A stretch of 64,000 bases of DNA, from positions 175,904 to 239,903 of the forward strand of contig JAGOPY010000006.1 of assembly GCA_017991835.1 (NCBI GenBank), written 5' to 3'. Source of the DNA: Bacteroidales bacterium. Its GTDB lineage: Bacteria > Bacteroidota > Bacteroidia > Bacteroidales > JAGOPY01. Within the stretch, counting starts at the first letter, position 1, and each line of letters starts with the position of its first letter. The notes beneath the pieces were generated by a model that made no database searches, was not told the origin of the DNA, and was given only the letters and a program-made list of their open reading frames with translations. Positions 28,575 to 35,864 of this stretch are shown here, piece by piece. A program made the translations under genes and the position numbers.

Positions 28575-29543
28575 TTACCCCATCCTCCAGTCAGAATTTA
28601 TCCGGAATCCCCTTAAGAATTCATCGGTTTTCATCATCTTTTTTCCTGACTGTTGCAACTCCAGAATTTTTATAGTACCATCTGAAGTGGCTACATGCAA
28701 GTAACTTCTGTTGTCGGTAGTCAACTGACCCGGATAAGTTCCCGGAACATCCCGGCCGATCCCGGTCCTGAAAATCTTAACAGTAACCGGTTCGCCTTCC
28801 GGTGGGATCAGGGATGTAAATGCTGCAGGGTAAGGACTGAGCCCCCTGATTTTGTTGAAAATCTCTGTCGACCTTCCCGACCAGTCGATACGGCAGAAAT
28901 CGCGATAGATTTTCGGTGCACCTTTCAGGATTGTAGTCTCCCTTTGCAAATGCGATTGGTCTGTAACCTTGTAATCGCCTGAGATGAGGGCATGGGCGGT
29001 TTTGAGCACCAGGCCTGCTCCGGTAACTTTCATCCGGTCGTGCAGTTCGCCGGCTGTTTCGTCCGGTCCGATGGCTATTTTCTCCCGGAACAGGATATCG
29101 CCTGTATCAATTTCCTGCTTAAGTAAAAAGGTGGTCAGCCCGGTCTCCGTCTCACCGTTGATGATGGCGTGATTGATCGGCGCGGCGCCACGGTATTGGG
29201 GCAAAAGCGAAGCATGCAGGTTGAAGGTTCCCAGGCGCGGCATTTGCCAGACCACCTCGGGTAACATGCGGAATGCCACCACAATGAAAAGATCGGCATC
29301 CAGTGCTTTCAGGTCACTAATGAATTCCGGATCCCTCAACTTTACAGGCTGCAATACTTTCAACCCATTTTGAAGGGCAAATTCCTTAACGGGAGAGTGC
29401 CGCAGTTGCTGACCACGCCCTGCAGGCTGGTCAGGCGCCGTAACAACCGCTGCTATTTGCAAACCGGAATCCACCAGCATTGCCAGTGATTCCACCGCAA
29501 ATTCAGGGGTGCCCAGAAAAACGATTTTAATAGCTTCCTGCAT
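28575..29543 (-). CDS. fmt: Methionyl-tRNA formyltransferase
   Basis: 322 residues. Formylates initiator Met-tRNA using 10-formyl-tetrahydrofolate. IVFLGTPEFAVESL opens the N-terminal formyltransferase domain; NLHASLLPQYRGAAPINHAIINGETETG carries the catalytic Asn and His, and EIDTGDILF the catalytic Asp. The C-terminal OB-like domain follows from about residue 205 (IDWSGRSTEIFNKIRGLSPYPAAF). The gene follows the TPR protein gene by 30 bases on the same strand. The 179 bases between fmt and hup hold the hup promoter and no gene. Confidence 0.97.
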   Translation of the reverse strand: MQEAIKIVFLGTPEFAVESLAMLVDSGLQIAAVVTAPDQPAGRGQQLRHSPVKEFALQNGLKVLQPVKLRDPEFISDLKALDADLFIVVAFRMLPEVVWQMPRLGTFNLHASLLPQYRGAAPINHAIINGETETGLTTFLLKQEIDTGDILFREKIAIGPDETAGELHDRMKVTGAGLVLKTAHALISGDYKVTDQSHLQRETTILKGAPKIYRDFCRIDWSGRSTEIFNKIRGLSPYPAAFTSLIPPEGEPVTVKIFRTGIGRDVPGTYPGQLTTDNRSYLHVATSDGTIKILELQQSGKKMMKTDEFLRGFRINSDWRMG

Positions 29544-29573
29544 CAGAAGCCGAAATTACGAAAAGTATGCGGA

Positions 29574-30257
29574 TTATATCTTCCCCTTGGCCCGGGCGAT
29601 GTATTTATCTATTTCCCTGCCTTCATTGCTCGTCGGAAATTCCTGTTTGATCCTTTCGTAAGTCTTGAGGGCTTTGTTATAATCATTCTGCACTTCATAG
29701 GCCCAGCCGGCTTTCATCAGGAAAAGCGGGGCGGTGAATTCGTTTTTGGATGATTCTGCCGCATCGAGATAATAGGAAACGGCTTTGGCCGCCTGGTTCA
29801 GCTCCATATAAGCATCGCCGGCCGCACCTTTTGCCATTGGCCCCAGAATATGATCTTTTCCTTTGAATGATTTCAGGTAATCCAGGGCTTCCTCATAGTT
29901 TCCCATCCTCAGGTAACAAACTCCGGCGTAATATTTGGAAAGATTGGCGCCTTTGGTCATGCCATAGTCGTCGATAATATCCAGGAAACCGGGATACATC
30001 CCGTCGCCATTGAGGGCCAGGCTTAACGAATCGCTCTCGAAATAGCGCTCTGCCATGAACATCTGTTCCAGCGATTCCTGCTCCCTCGGAGCCATATAAA
30101 AACGCTTGAAGGCAAAGAATACCAGGACAACAACAACGATGGCGCCAATGACGATCGTCAGGATCTTCTGGTTTTTCTCAATAAATCGTTCCGTTTTACT
30201 TAAAGCTTCTTCTACTGCAACTATTCCACCTTCGGTTTTATCCTGCTTTTTAGCCAT
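29574..30257 (-). CDS. Tetratricopeptide repeat membrane protein
   Basis: 227 residues. One membrane helix near residues 33-51 (an Ile/Val-rich run ending FFAFKRFY) is followed by TPR-like helical pairs: LSKYYAGVCYLRMGNYEEALDYL, GAAGDAYMELNQAAKAVSYYL and LMKAGWAYEVQNDYNKALKTYERI. The layout matches the YfgM-like ancillary membrane TPR proteins often found in Bacteroidota; it probably holds partners at the periplasmic side of the inner membrane. It leads a transcript with fmt and has its own promoter at 30287-30316. Confidence 0.88.
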   Translation of the reverse strand: MAKKQDKTEGGIVAVEEALSKTERFIEKNQKILTIVIGAIVVVVLVFFAFKRFYMAPREQESLEQMFMAERYFESDSLSLALNGDGMYPGFLDIIDDYGMTKGANLSKYYAGVCYLRMGNYEEALDYLKSFKGKDHILGPMAKGAAGDAYMELNQAAKAVSYYLDAAESSKNEFTAPLFLMKAGWAYEVQNDYNKALKTYERIKQEFPTSNEGREIDKYIARAKGKI

Positions 30258-30286
30258 AATAGGTTACCTTTTTAGATTTCAGGGTG

Positions 30287-30316
30287 CAAAAGTAAATCTT
30301 TTTCTTGATTTGGCAA
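30287..30316 (-). promoter_or_regulatory. Promoter of the TPR-fmt transcript
   Basis: Minus strand: TTG at 30316-30314, a 19-base spacer, and TACTTTTG at 30294-30287, a consensus -7 box 29 bases before the start codon. It overlaps the divergent bTHX promoter at 30309-30340. Confidence 0.7.
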
Positions 30317-30340
30317 GCCATAATGTTTTTATTAACTTTG
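30309..30340 (+). promoter_or_regulatory. Promoter of the bTHX gene
   Basis: TTTG at 30309-30312 (-33) and TAACTTTG at 30333-30340 (-7), spaced 20 bases, 35 bases before the ATG at 30376. The -33 box shares bases with the region holding the -33 box of the opposite promoter, so only one of the two may be occupied at a time. Confidence 0.7.
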
Positions 30341-30375
30341 TTGGTCAATCATATAATCATTTAATAATAAAGATT

Positions 30376-30558
30376 ATGGGAAAAGGTGATAAAAAATCAA
30401 AACGCGGCAAGATCATCATGGGATCATATGGCGTCAGAAGACCACAAAGAAAAACGGCCGCAATAGCTGCCCCGGCCCCGGAACCTGTGGCGACAAAACC
30501 GGCAAAAAAGAAATCCTCCCCGAAATCGGCTAAAAAAGAAAATAAAGCCGTGGAATAA
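30376..30558 (+). CDS. 30S ribosomal protein bTHX
   Basis: 60 residues, very basic. The N-terminal MGKGDKKSKRGKIIMGSYGV with the following RRPQRK matches the small ribosomal protein THX, which binds 16S rRNA in the head of the small subunit; the C-terminal half is an Ala/Pro/Lys-rich extension of the kind seen in Bacteroidota homologues. The ATG at 30376 is clearly the start, since the longer open frame upstream lies antisense to the TPR gene. It has its own promoter and terminator. Confidence 0.9.
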   Translation: MGKGDKKSKRGKIIMGSYGVRRPQRKTAAIAAPAPEPVATKPAKKKSSPKSAKKENKAVE

Positions 30559-30584
30559 TTTCATTCATCTTGTTAATAAACAGA

Positions 30585-30619
30585 ATAGCAAGGAGTTAAT
30601 AACTTCTTGCTATTTTTTT
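30585..30619. terminator. Convergent terminator between bTHX and murD2
   Basis: ATAGCAAG (30585-30592) pairs with CTTGCTAT (30606-30613), extended inward through a G.T wobble and AGTT/AACT to a three-base loop: a 13-bp stem followed by seven T residues in the plus direction. It ends the bTHX transcript. The right part of the stem encodes the last codons and stop of the minus-strand murD2 gene, so coding sequence and terminator share the same bases. Confidence 0.9.
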
Positions 30620-31975
30620 GAATATCTTTCCCCGTTCCTCAAAATTTCTGAAAATATCGTAAGAGGCGGCTGCCGGTGAAAGAAGGCATATTTTACCTGC
30701 ATTTGTTACCCGGAAGATGATCTGAAAGGCCTCTTCAAATGATGCGACATAAAACAGGTTCTTGTTATTTTCAATCGTCTGAAAATCCTTGTAAATTCTT
30801 TCGCCTGCTTTTCCCAGGAAAATGAAATTTCTGACATCCGACCGGACCATGAAATCCACGAGACCTGAATAATCAAGCCCCCGGTCAAACCCGCCGAGGA
30901 TCAGGGTGTCGGTGTCGGGCAAGGCTTTCACCGCCGCAATGGCCGCCTCGGGTATCGTGGCGATCGAATCGTTGTAAAACAGGATATCCCGGTAGGTCCC
31001 GGCATATTCCAGGCGGTGTTCCAGGCCTTTGAAGGTCTTCAGCCCCGCCCGGATGGCTTCGCTGCCGGCCCCGGCAGCGATTGCTGCCAGTATGGCAGCC
31101 ATCATGTTCATCCGGTTATGGCCTCCTTTCAAAAAATAATCATCATCGGTGATCTCCGCAAAAAGGGTGCTTCCTTTTTCATTACACATATAAATCCCGT
31201 TATCTTGCAGATAACAGCCCTGACCGGAATGATGATTCGCGGAAAACCTCAGGAAACGGCGAACTGGTTCATATGGAGCAATTTGTTCTGAAATCCCGGG
31301 AATATCATCGTTATAGATAAAAATATCGCTCGCCTGCTGTTCCGTAAGGATCCTCATTTTAGCCCCGTAATAAGATTCCAGGGAAGGGTACCGGTCGAGA
31401 TGCTCCGGAAAGAGATTCAGCAGGACGGCAATATGTGGAGCTATACCAATGTCTTCCAGCTGGTGCGACGACATTTCATAAACCACTTTAGTGTCCGGCC
31501 CGATCCGGTCGAGGTAATCAAATGGCGGAAGCCCGATATTACCCACAAGCACCGAGGATACGCCCGCATTTGCCAGCAGGTGGTGCACCAGGCTGGAAGT
31601 GGTGCTTTTCCCTTTGGTGCCGGTGATGCCGATAATCTGGCGGTGATAAGCTTCCAGCATCAGCCGGGTCTGGGAGGTGATCACGATCCCCGGCCGGAGG
31701 CTGAGATTTTCCGGCAATCCGACTCCCGGGCTCTTAATCACAAGTGAGTAATCATTCAGCGCATCCAGGTATTTTTCACCCAGATATAGGTCGATGCCAG
31801 CCAGTTCTTCCTGATCTTCAGTCCTTTGAAGCAGATCCGCATCCTTGTCGGCTATCCCGACCGTCATTTCAGGATAATTCTTTTTGATAAACCGCCAGGT
31901 TGACTGCCCCTCTTTTCCGAATCCCAGGATGAGAATTTTATGACTTGCTGCCATCGTTCGGAATAATTCCTTCAT
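30596..31975 (-). CDS. MurD-type ligase; probable UDP-MurNAc-L-Ala--L-Glu ligase (MurD2)
   Basis: 459 residues. Three Mur ligase domains: an N-terminal Rossmann domain (ILGFGKEGQSTWRFI), the central ATPase domain with GTKGKSTTSSLVHHLL near residue 117 and EMSSHQLEDI plus NLFPEHLDRY, and a C-terminal domain. By sequence it belongs with MurD (glutamate-adding enzymes, cytoplasmic peptidoglycan precursor synthesis). Its ATG overlaps the stop of the upstream MurL-like gene by four bases, and in Xanthomonas the partner of MurL is MurD2, which adds L-Glu instead of D-Glu. The substrate is inferred from that context only; an ordinary D-Glu MurD cannot be excluded. Confidence 0.75.
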   Translation of the reverse strand: MKELFRTMAASHKILILGFGKEGQSTWRFIKKNYPEMTVGIADKDADLLQRTEDQEELAGIDLYLGEKYLDALNDYSLVIKSPGVGLPENLSLRPGIVITSQTRLMLEAYHRQIIGITGTKGKSTTSSLVHHLLANAGVSSVLVGNIGLPPFDYLDRIGPDTKVVYEMSSHQLEDIGIAPHIAVLLNLFPEHLDRYPSLESYYGAKMRILTEQQASDIFIYNDDIPGISEQIAPYEPVRRFLRFSANHHSGQGCYLQDNGIYMCNEKGSTLFAEITDDDYFLKGGHNRMNMMAAILAAIAAGAGSEAIRAGLKTFKGLEHRLEYAGTYRDILFYNDSIATIPEAAIAAVKALPDTDTLILGGFDRGLDYSGLVDFMVRSDVRNFIFLGKAGERIYKDFQTIENNKNLFYVASFEEAFQIIFRVTNAGKICLLSPAAASYDIFRNFEERGKIFKKIARSY

Positions 31976-33351
31976 CTCAGCGCCTCCTTCAGCAAATTCA
32001 AATATTCCACAGGTACAAAGTGTTCATCATTCAACATCTTTTGTTTTTCAAAGTCAACAAAAAGTTTAGAACCCGCATTATTTTGTCTTCCAGCAGATAT
32101 TCCCAGCAGGTAAGGCATAGCTTCCGGCTTGTAATGTTTTACTGCCATCGCCAATGCGGTATTCACTTCGTCAATGGTCCCGATACATTCGAAAGGTTTA
32201 ACGGGGATTTCGCCGGTCAGCTCATCCAGGTAACCGGCCAGGGAAGCGTCGTTGAGAAGATTCTTGCCGAAAATCCGCGTCAGTTCGTCAGGCTCCAGGA
32301 AGGGCGACAGGATGATGAAAGTGAACAGGCATTTCGGGCACCGGCCGCACCAGATGCCTGCTTTGCTCCCCGCGTTGCAGCTTTTGAAATGCGGAAAAAA
32401 CTTTGGCATCCCCGAAAAAAGGCGGGCAATCTGCAATTCCGAAAGCGGCCGGAGGAGGCTGAAATAATTGAAACCGGATGAAATATTCTTCAAAACGTAT
32501 TCCCGGAAATCCTTTTCAAAGCCGAACGATTTGGAATACTGGTGATTGATCCCCGTACCCGGCACGGTGGGCTCATTTGCGCTCGATTCGTTAGAAAGGA
32601 CAATGTCTTTTTTACCGGTAAGATAAGCGGCCAGAAGGGAATAAAATGCAAGAAGGGCCGAAAAAGGCGTGTGCCCGTTGAGAAATCCGCGGTTATTCAG
32701 TTCGATGAGCATTGGATCGATAATCCGTTCAAAAACAAGTGTGTCGTTCCGGGTCTTGCCGGTGGTCCGGATCACTTCGCCGGTGGCTGATACCGGGCTG
32801 AGGGCGAAAGGCAACCAATCCAGGCCGGCCTTTTCCATCAATCCAATCGTGACCGCCGAATCTTTCCCGCCACCCACCGGTACCATGCGTCCGGTGCCGG
32901 AATAATCAAAGGGCATTAACAGATCCGGTCCCGTTGCGTGAAGATTCATGAAACTTCCTTCATCTGCGGGGATCGAATTAATATAGAAGAATTCACCTAA
33001 TCCATGATAATAAAGCTTCTTCCAGAAGGCCGCCTGCTCACCGGTCAGACTGTGCGGCTTGATGATCACCGTGGCCGGGCAGGCCGCTTTCCAGTAAGAA
33101 ATAAGCTCGATCATGCCGGCGTGGAACACTAGTGCATCGAGTTCCCCGGCCTTAAATGCATTTTGAGGCCGGAAGAAGTTTTTTACAGGGATGACCACCA
33201 GCGGATGAAAAAAATATTTGCCGGAGAGGTTAAAAGTGAATTTTAACGCAAGGGTCTCTCCGGAAAATTCATAATGATAACTTTCATAGGTGAAAACCGG
33301 GAATTCTTCCCTCATTCTCAAATACGTTGAAAAGTTATCAAACCGTTGCAT
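31972..33351 (-). CDS. murL: Probable UDP-MurNAc-L-Ala-L-Glu epimerase (MurL)
   Basis: 459 residues. An N-terminal region of mixed sheets precedes a PP-loop-like ATP site GGGKDS (residues about 160-165), the kind that adenylates a carboxylate. Further on are LVFERIIDPMLIELNNRGFLNGHTPF and LSNESSANEPTVPGTGINHQYSKSF, and a Cys cluster WCGRCPKCLFTF near residue 335. These are the features I recall for MurL, which epimerises the terminal L-Glu of UDP-MurNAc-L-Ala-L-Glu with ATP hydrolysis to AMP and PPi, bypassing free D-Glu. Its four-base overlap with the MurD-type gene supports this. A TACTTTTG -7 box is at 33390-33383 on the minus strand. Assigned from memory of the family, not a search. Confidence 0.7.
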   Translation of the reverse strand: MQRFDNFSTYLRMREEFPVFTYESYHYEFSGETLALKFTFNLSGKYFFHPLVVIPVKNFFRPQNAFKAGELDALVFHAGMIELISYWKAACPATVIIKPHSLTGEQAAFWKKLYYHGLGEFFYINSIPADEGSFMNLHATGPDLLMPFDYSGTGRMVPVGGGKDSAVTIGLMEKAGLDWLPFALSPVSATGEVIRTTGKTRNDTLVFERIIDPMLIELNNRGFLNGHTPFSALLAFYSLLAAYLTGKKDIVLSNESSANEPTVPGTGINHQYSKSFGFEKDFREYVLKNISSGFNYFSLLRPLSELQIARLFSGMPKFFPHFKSCNAGSKAGIWCGRCPKCLFTFIILSPFLEPDELTRIFGKNLLNDASLAGYLDELTGEIPVKPFECIGTIDEVNTALAMAVKHYKPEAMPYLLGISAGRQNNAGSKLFVDFEKQKMLNDEHFVPVEYLNLLKEALR

Positions 33352-33424
33352 AAGGCTGGTATTATTTTTGTAATTTAGATTTCAAAAGTAAACAAAACGG
33401 GCAAACCCGTGCAGATTTGAGGCG

Positions 33425-34015
33425 ATGAAAGATATTCATGACCTTCTGAAAATAAAAACCAACAATATTAAACCGGCCAGGGGAAAGATCCTGATCTCCG
33501 AGCCGTTCCTGCTTGATTATTTCTTCAAGAGATCGGTCATCCTCCTGGCTGAGCACAACGACGAGGGGACTTTTGGCCTGATCGTGAACAAACCGGTTAA
33601 AGCGAGGTTTAATGATGTGGTCAAAGGCTTTCCCGAGTTCAACTCCAGGATTTTCCTCGGGGGGCCGGTTCAGAGCGACAGCGTTTTTTTCATCCACACT
33701 ATGGGCGATGAGATCGAAGAAAGCATCGAAATAATCCCGGGTATATACTGGGGTGGAGATATTGAAAGGGTCAAGGAGATGATCGGGCTTTCGCTGATAA
33801 AACCATCTCAGATACGTTTCTTCATCGGTTATTCCGGCTGGTCGCCCAACCAGCTCGACGAAGAGCTGGAGCGGAACTCCTGGGTCGTCACGAACCTGAC
33901 GGCTGACGATATCCTCCGAACCACGCCTTCGATGCTCTGGAGCCGCTCCCTGCGCCGGCTCGGACAGGATTATGCCCACTGGGTCAAATTTCCCGACGAC
34001 CCGACCGACAACTAA
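33425..34015 (+). CDS. YqgE/AlgH family protein
   Basis: 196 residues. ARGKILISEPFLLDYFFKRSVILLAEHNDEGTFGLIVNKP is the hallmark opening; FLGGPVQSDSVFFIH, GIYWGGDIERV, RFFIGYSGWSPNQLDEELERNSWVV complete the family pattern. YqgE proteins are single-domain cytoplasmic proteins of unclear function, sometimes linked to transcription regulation (AlgH) but without proven mechanism. A TATTTTTG -7 box lies at 33363-33370, so it is transcribed divergently from murL. Fourteen bases after its stop begins a methyltransferase remnant. Confidence 0.93.
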   Translation: MKDIHDLLKIKTNNIKPARGKILISEPFLLDYFFKRSVILLAEHNDEGTFGLIVNKPVKARFNDVVKGFPEFNSRIFLGGPVQSDSVFFIHTMGDEIEESIEIIPGIYWGGDIERVKEMIGLSLIKPSQIRFFIGYSGWSPNQLDEELERNSWVVTNLTADDILRTTPSMLWSRSLRRLGQDYAHWVKFPDDPTDN

Positions 34016-34029
34016 ATTCTTAAGACAAT

Positions 34030-34119
34030 ATGAAAGAGAAATGGGACCAGCGGTTTGCCATTGAAGAATACGTTTACGGAACCGAACCGGCTGTCATATT
34101 TAAATTTCTATATTTGTAA
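34030..34119 (+). pseudogene. Remnant of a class I SAM methyltransferase (N-terminal 22 codons)
   Basis: ATG at 34030 opens 29 codons. The first 20 or so (MKEKWDQRFAIEEYVYGTEP) match the very typical N-terminus of TehB-like/class I SAM-dependent methyltransferases found in many bacteria (a KWDxRF..xEYVYGxEPN pattern). The reading frame then runs straight into the AT-rich promoter of the next gene (TATATTTG at 34109-34116) and stops. The rest of the enzyme is missing. It looks like the 5' scar left by a deletion that joined this gene start to the promoter region downstream. Confidence 0.6.
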
Positions 34120-34131
34120 AAAAAAATTGTG

Positions 34132-35760
34132 ATGCGAATTATACTCCTGATCTTAATCTCATTTCTGATAAATTTTCACTCCACCGCCCAGCCCCGGGAG
34201 TTTGAATGGGCCAGCCAGTGCGGAAATCCTTCCAATACAACCGATGCAAAGACAACACTGGCCGGAACGGATAACGGATATTTTTATATGGCCGGAGAAT
34301 TTCTCGGTACGGTACAGTTCGGAAATAAAAGCCTGGTCTCTGCAGGCGGAACCGATATCTGGCTGGTGAAAAACACTCCGGAAGGGGCACCGGTGTGGTC
34401 GATACGCATTGGCGGCAGCGATGATGATTTTGTCTGGAAGATCGTTTCCGATAACGAGGATCATGTTACCATGACGGGTTACTATTATGGAACCATTCAG
34501 ATCGGCAACGACATTTATACTTCGCAGGGAAGCCAGGATCTGTTCGTAGCCGGGTTCGACGGGGAGGGAAATTATCTCTGGTCATACACCATGGGTGGCG
34601 GAATGGCCGATTATATCCGCGGACTGGCAACCGATTCCGGTGGAAACCTCTTCCTGGCCGGCCATTTCTACGACTCCTTTATCGTGGGCGATACGACCGT
34701 TACGGCGGCCCGTGGCTCCGATGCCTTCGTGATCAAATTTTCGCCTGACGGACAACCGGCCTGGGTCACTACAGCCGGCGGTTCTTCCAGCGACCAGGCT
34801 TCATCGGTGACGATCGATTCCGAAGGGAATATTCTGCTGGCCGCATCCTTTTATTACGATATCACATTCGGAGACACGACCCTGCATACGCCAAACCCCG
34901 TAGGAGTGGCCATTGCCCGGTATGACCCCGATGGCGGACTCGACCGGGTGTTCCAGTTGAACGGCACCTACCTTACCACCGAAAACCTGATCAGGGCCGG
35001 CCTGGATGGACAGTTCTACGTCGCCGGCAATTTCAGCGAGAAATTATTTTTTGGCGATAAAACCTTCGATGCGGGGGAGTTCAACCAGGATATTTTTACC
35101 GCTGCATTCGGCCAGGATATGGAATTGCTGTGGGCCCGGCATGGGTTCAGCGCGGCCAGCGACCAGGTCGTCGGCATCGATACCGACCCTTACGGGAATG
35201 TCTATATCGCCGGGCATTACCTCGATACGATACGATTCGACCAGCTTAAACTGCAATATACCCTCTGCTGCGGTTCACGGGAGATTTTTATTGTAAGTTA
35301 CTCATCCGGAGGAGCAGCTGTTTGGGGAGAGCAGATTTCGGGCGCCCGGGCAAACCTCCAATCCATCGAAATGATTGAAAACGGCAAAATGATCCTTTCG
35401 GGCATGTTTACCGAGGATCTGGCCTTCGGCCCGCATGTGCTGAGCCACTGGGAAGGATTCCGTAATTACGCCGCCAGCCTGGAAACAGGGTTGATAACCG
35501 GCACCCCGGAGATTAATAATAGCCTGGCCAATATTGTTTTAAGTCCGAATCCGGCTCGTACGAAGATTCAGATCCACAGCGCCAAACCGTTGACCGGAAT
35601 GAATTACACGGTGTTTAAACTGAACGGGTCAGTGGCTATGGAAGGCGCTCTGACCAGCAACATCATCGATATCCGGAATCTGGCACCAGGCTTTTATCTG
35701 CTCAGGATATGGAATGAACAGGAAGATCTAACCCTGACGGCTAAATTCATCAGGCAATAA
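34132..35760 (+). CDS. Secreted beta-propeller (SBBP-repeat) protein with T9SS sorting domain
   Basis: 542 residues from the ATG at 34132 (the GTG one codon earlier is not needed). Signal peptide ends near residue 20 (STAQPREF). The body consists of repeated units of about 45-55 residues with GNxYxAGxF cores (YFYMAGEFLGTVQFG, HVTMTGYYYGTIQIG, NLFLAGHFYDSFIVG, QFYVAGNFSEKLFFG, NVYIAGHYLDTIRFD), a Bacteroidota beta-propeller repeat. The C-terminal 80 residues starting NIVLSPNPARTKIQ are a T9SS type A tail. Exported to the cell surface, role unknown. The -7 box at 34109-34116 lies over the end of the methyltransferase remnant. Confidence 0.88.
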   Translation: MRIILLILISFLINFHSTAQPREFEWASQCGNPSNTTDAKTTLAGTDNGYFYMAGEFLGTVQFGNKSLVSAGGTDIWLVKNTPEGAPVWSIRIGGSDDDFVWKIVSDNEDHVTMTGYYYGTIQIGNDIYTSQGSQDLFVAGFDGEGNYLWSYTMGGGMADYIRGLATDSGGNLFLAGHFYDSFIVGDTTVTAARGSDAFVIKFSPDGQPAWVTTAGGSSSDQASSVTIDSEGNILLAASFYYDITFGDTTLHTPNPVGVAIARYDPDGGLDRVFQLNGTYLTTENLIRAGLDGQFYVAGNFSEKLFFGDKTFDAGEFNQDIFTAAFGQDMELLWARHGFSAASDQVVGIDTDPYGNVYIAGHYLDTIRFDQLKLQYTLCCGSREIFIVSYSSGGAAVWGEQISGARANLQSIEMIENGKMILSGMFTEDLAFGPHVLSHWEGFRNYAASLETGLITGTPEINNSLANIVLSPNPARTKIQIHSAKPLTGMNYTVFKLNGSVAMEGALTSNIIDIRNLAPGFYLLRIWNEQEDLTLTAKFIRQ

Positions 35761-35864
35761 ACCTGAAACCTTTCCTTTTATTAACCGGGAATGACCAAAG
35801 GGAAATTCCTTGTGTCGGGATTGGCTTTATACTTCTACTTTTGCGCAAAATAAATCTACAAAAT

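Noticed and set aside
30106..30375. Upstream extension of the bTHX frame
   Set aside because: It runs antisense through the TPR gene start; the ATG at 30376 matches the ribosomal protein N-terminus and follows a good promoter.
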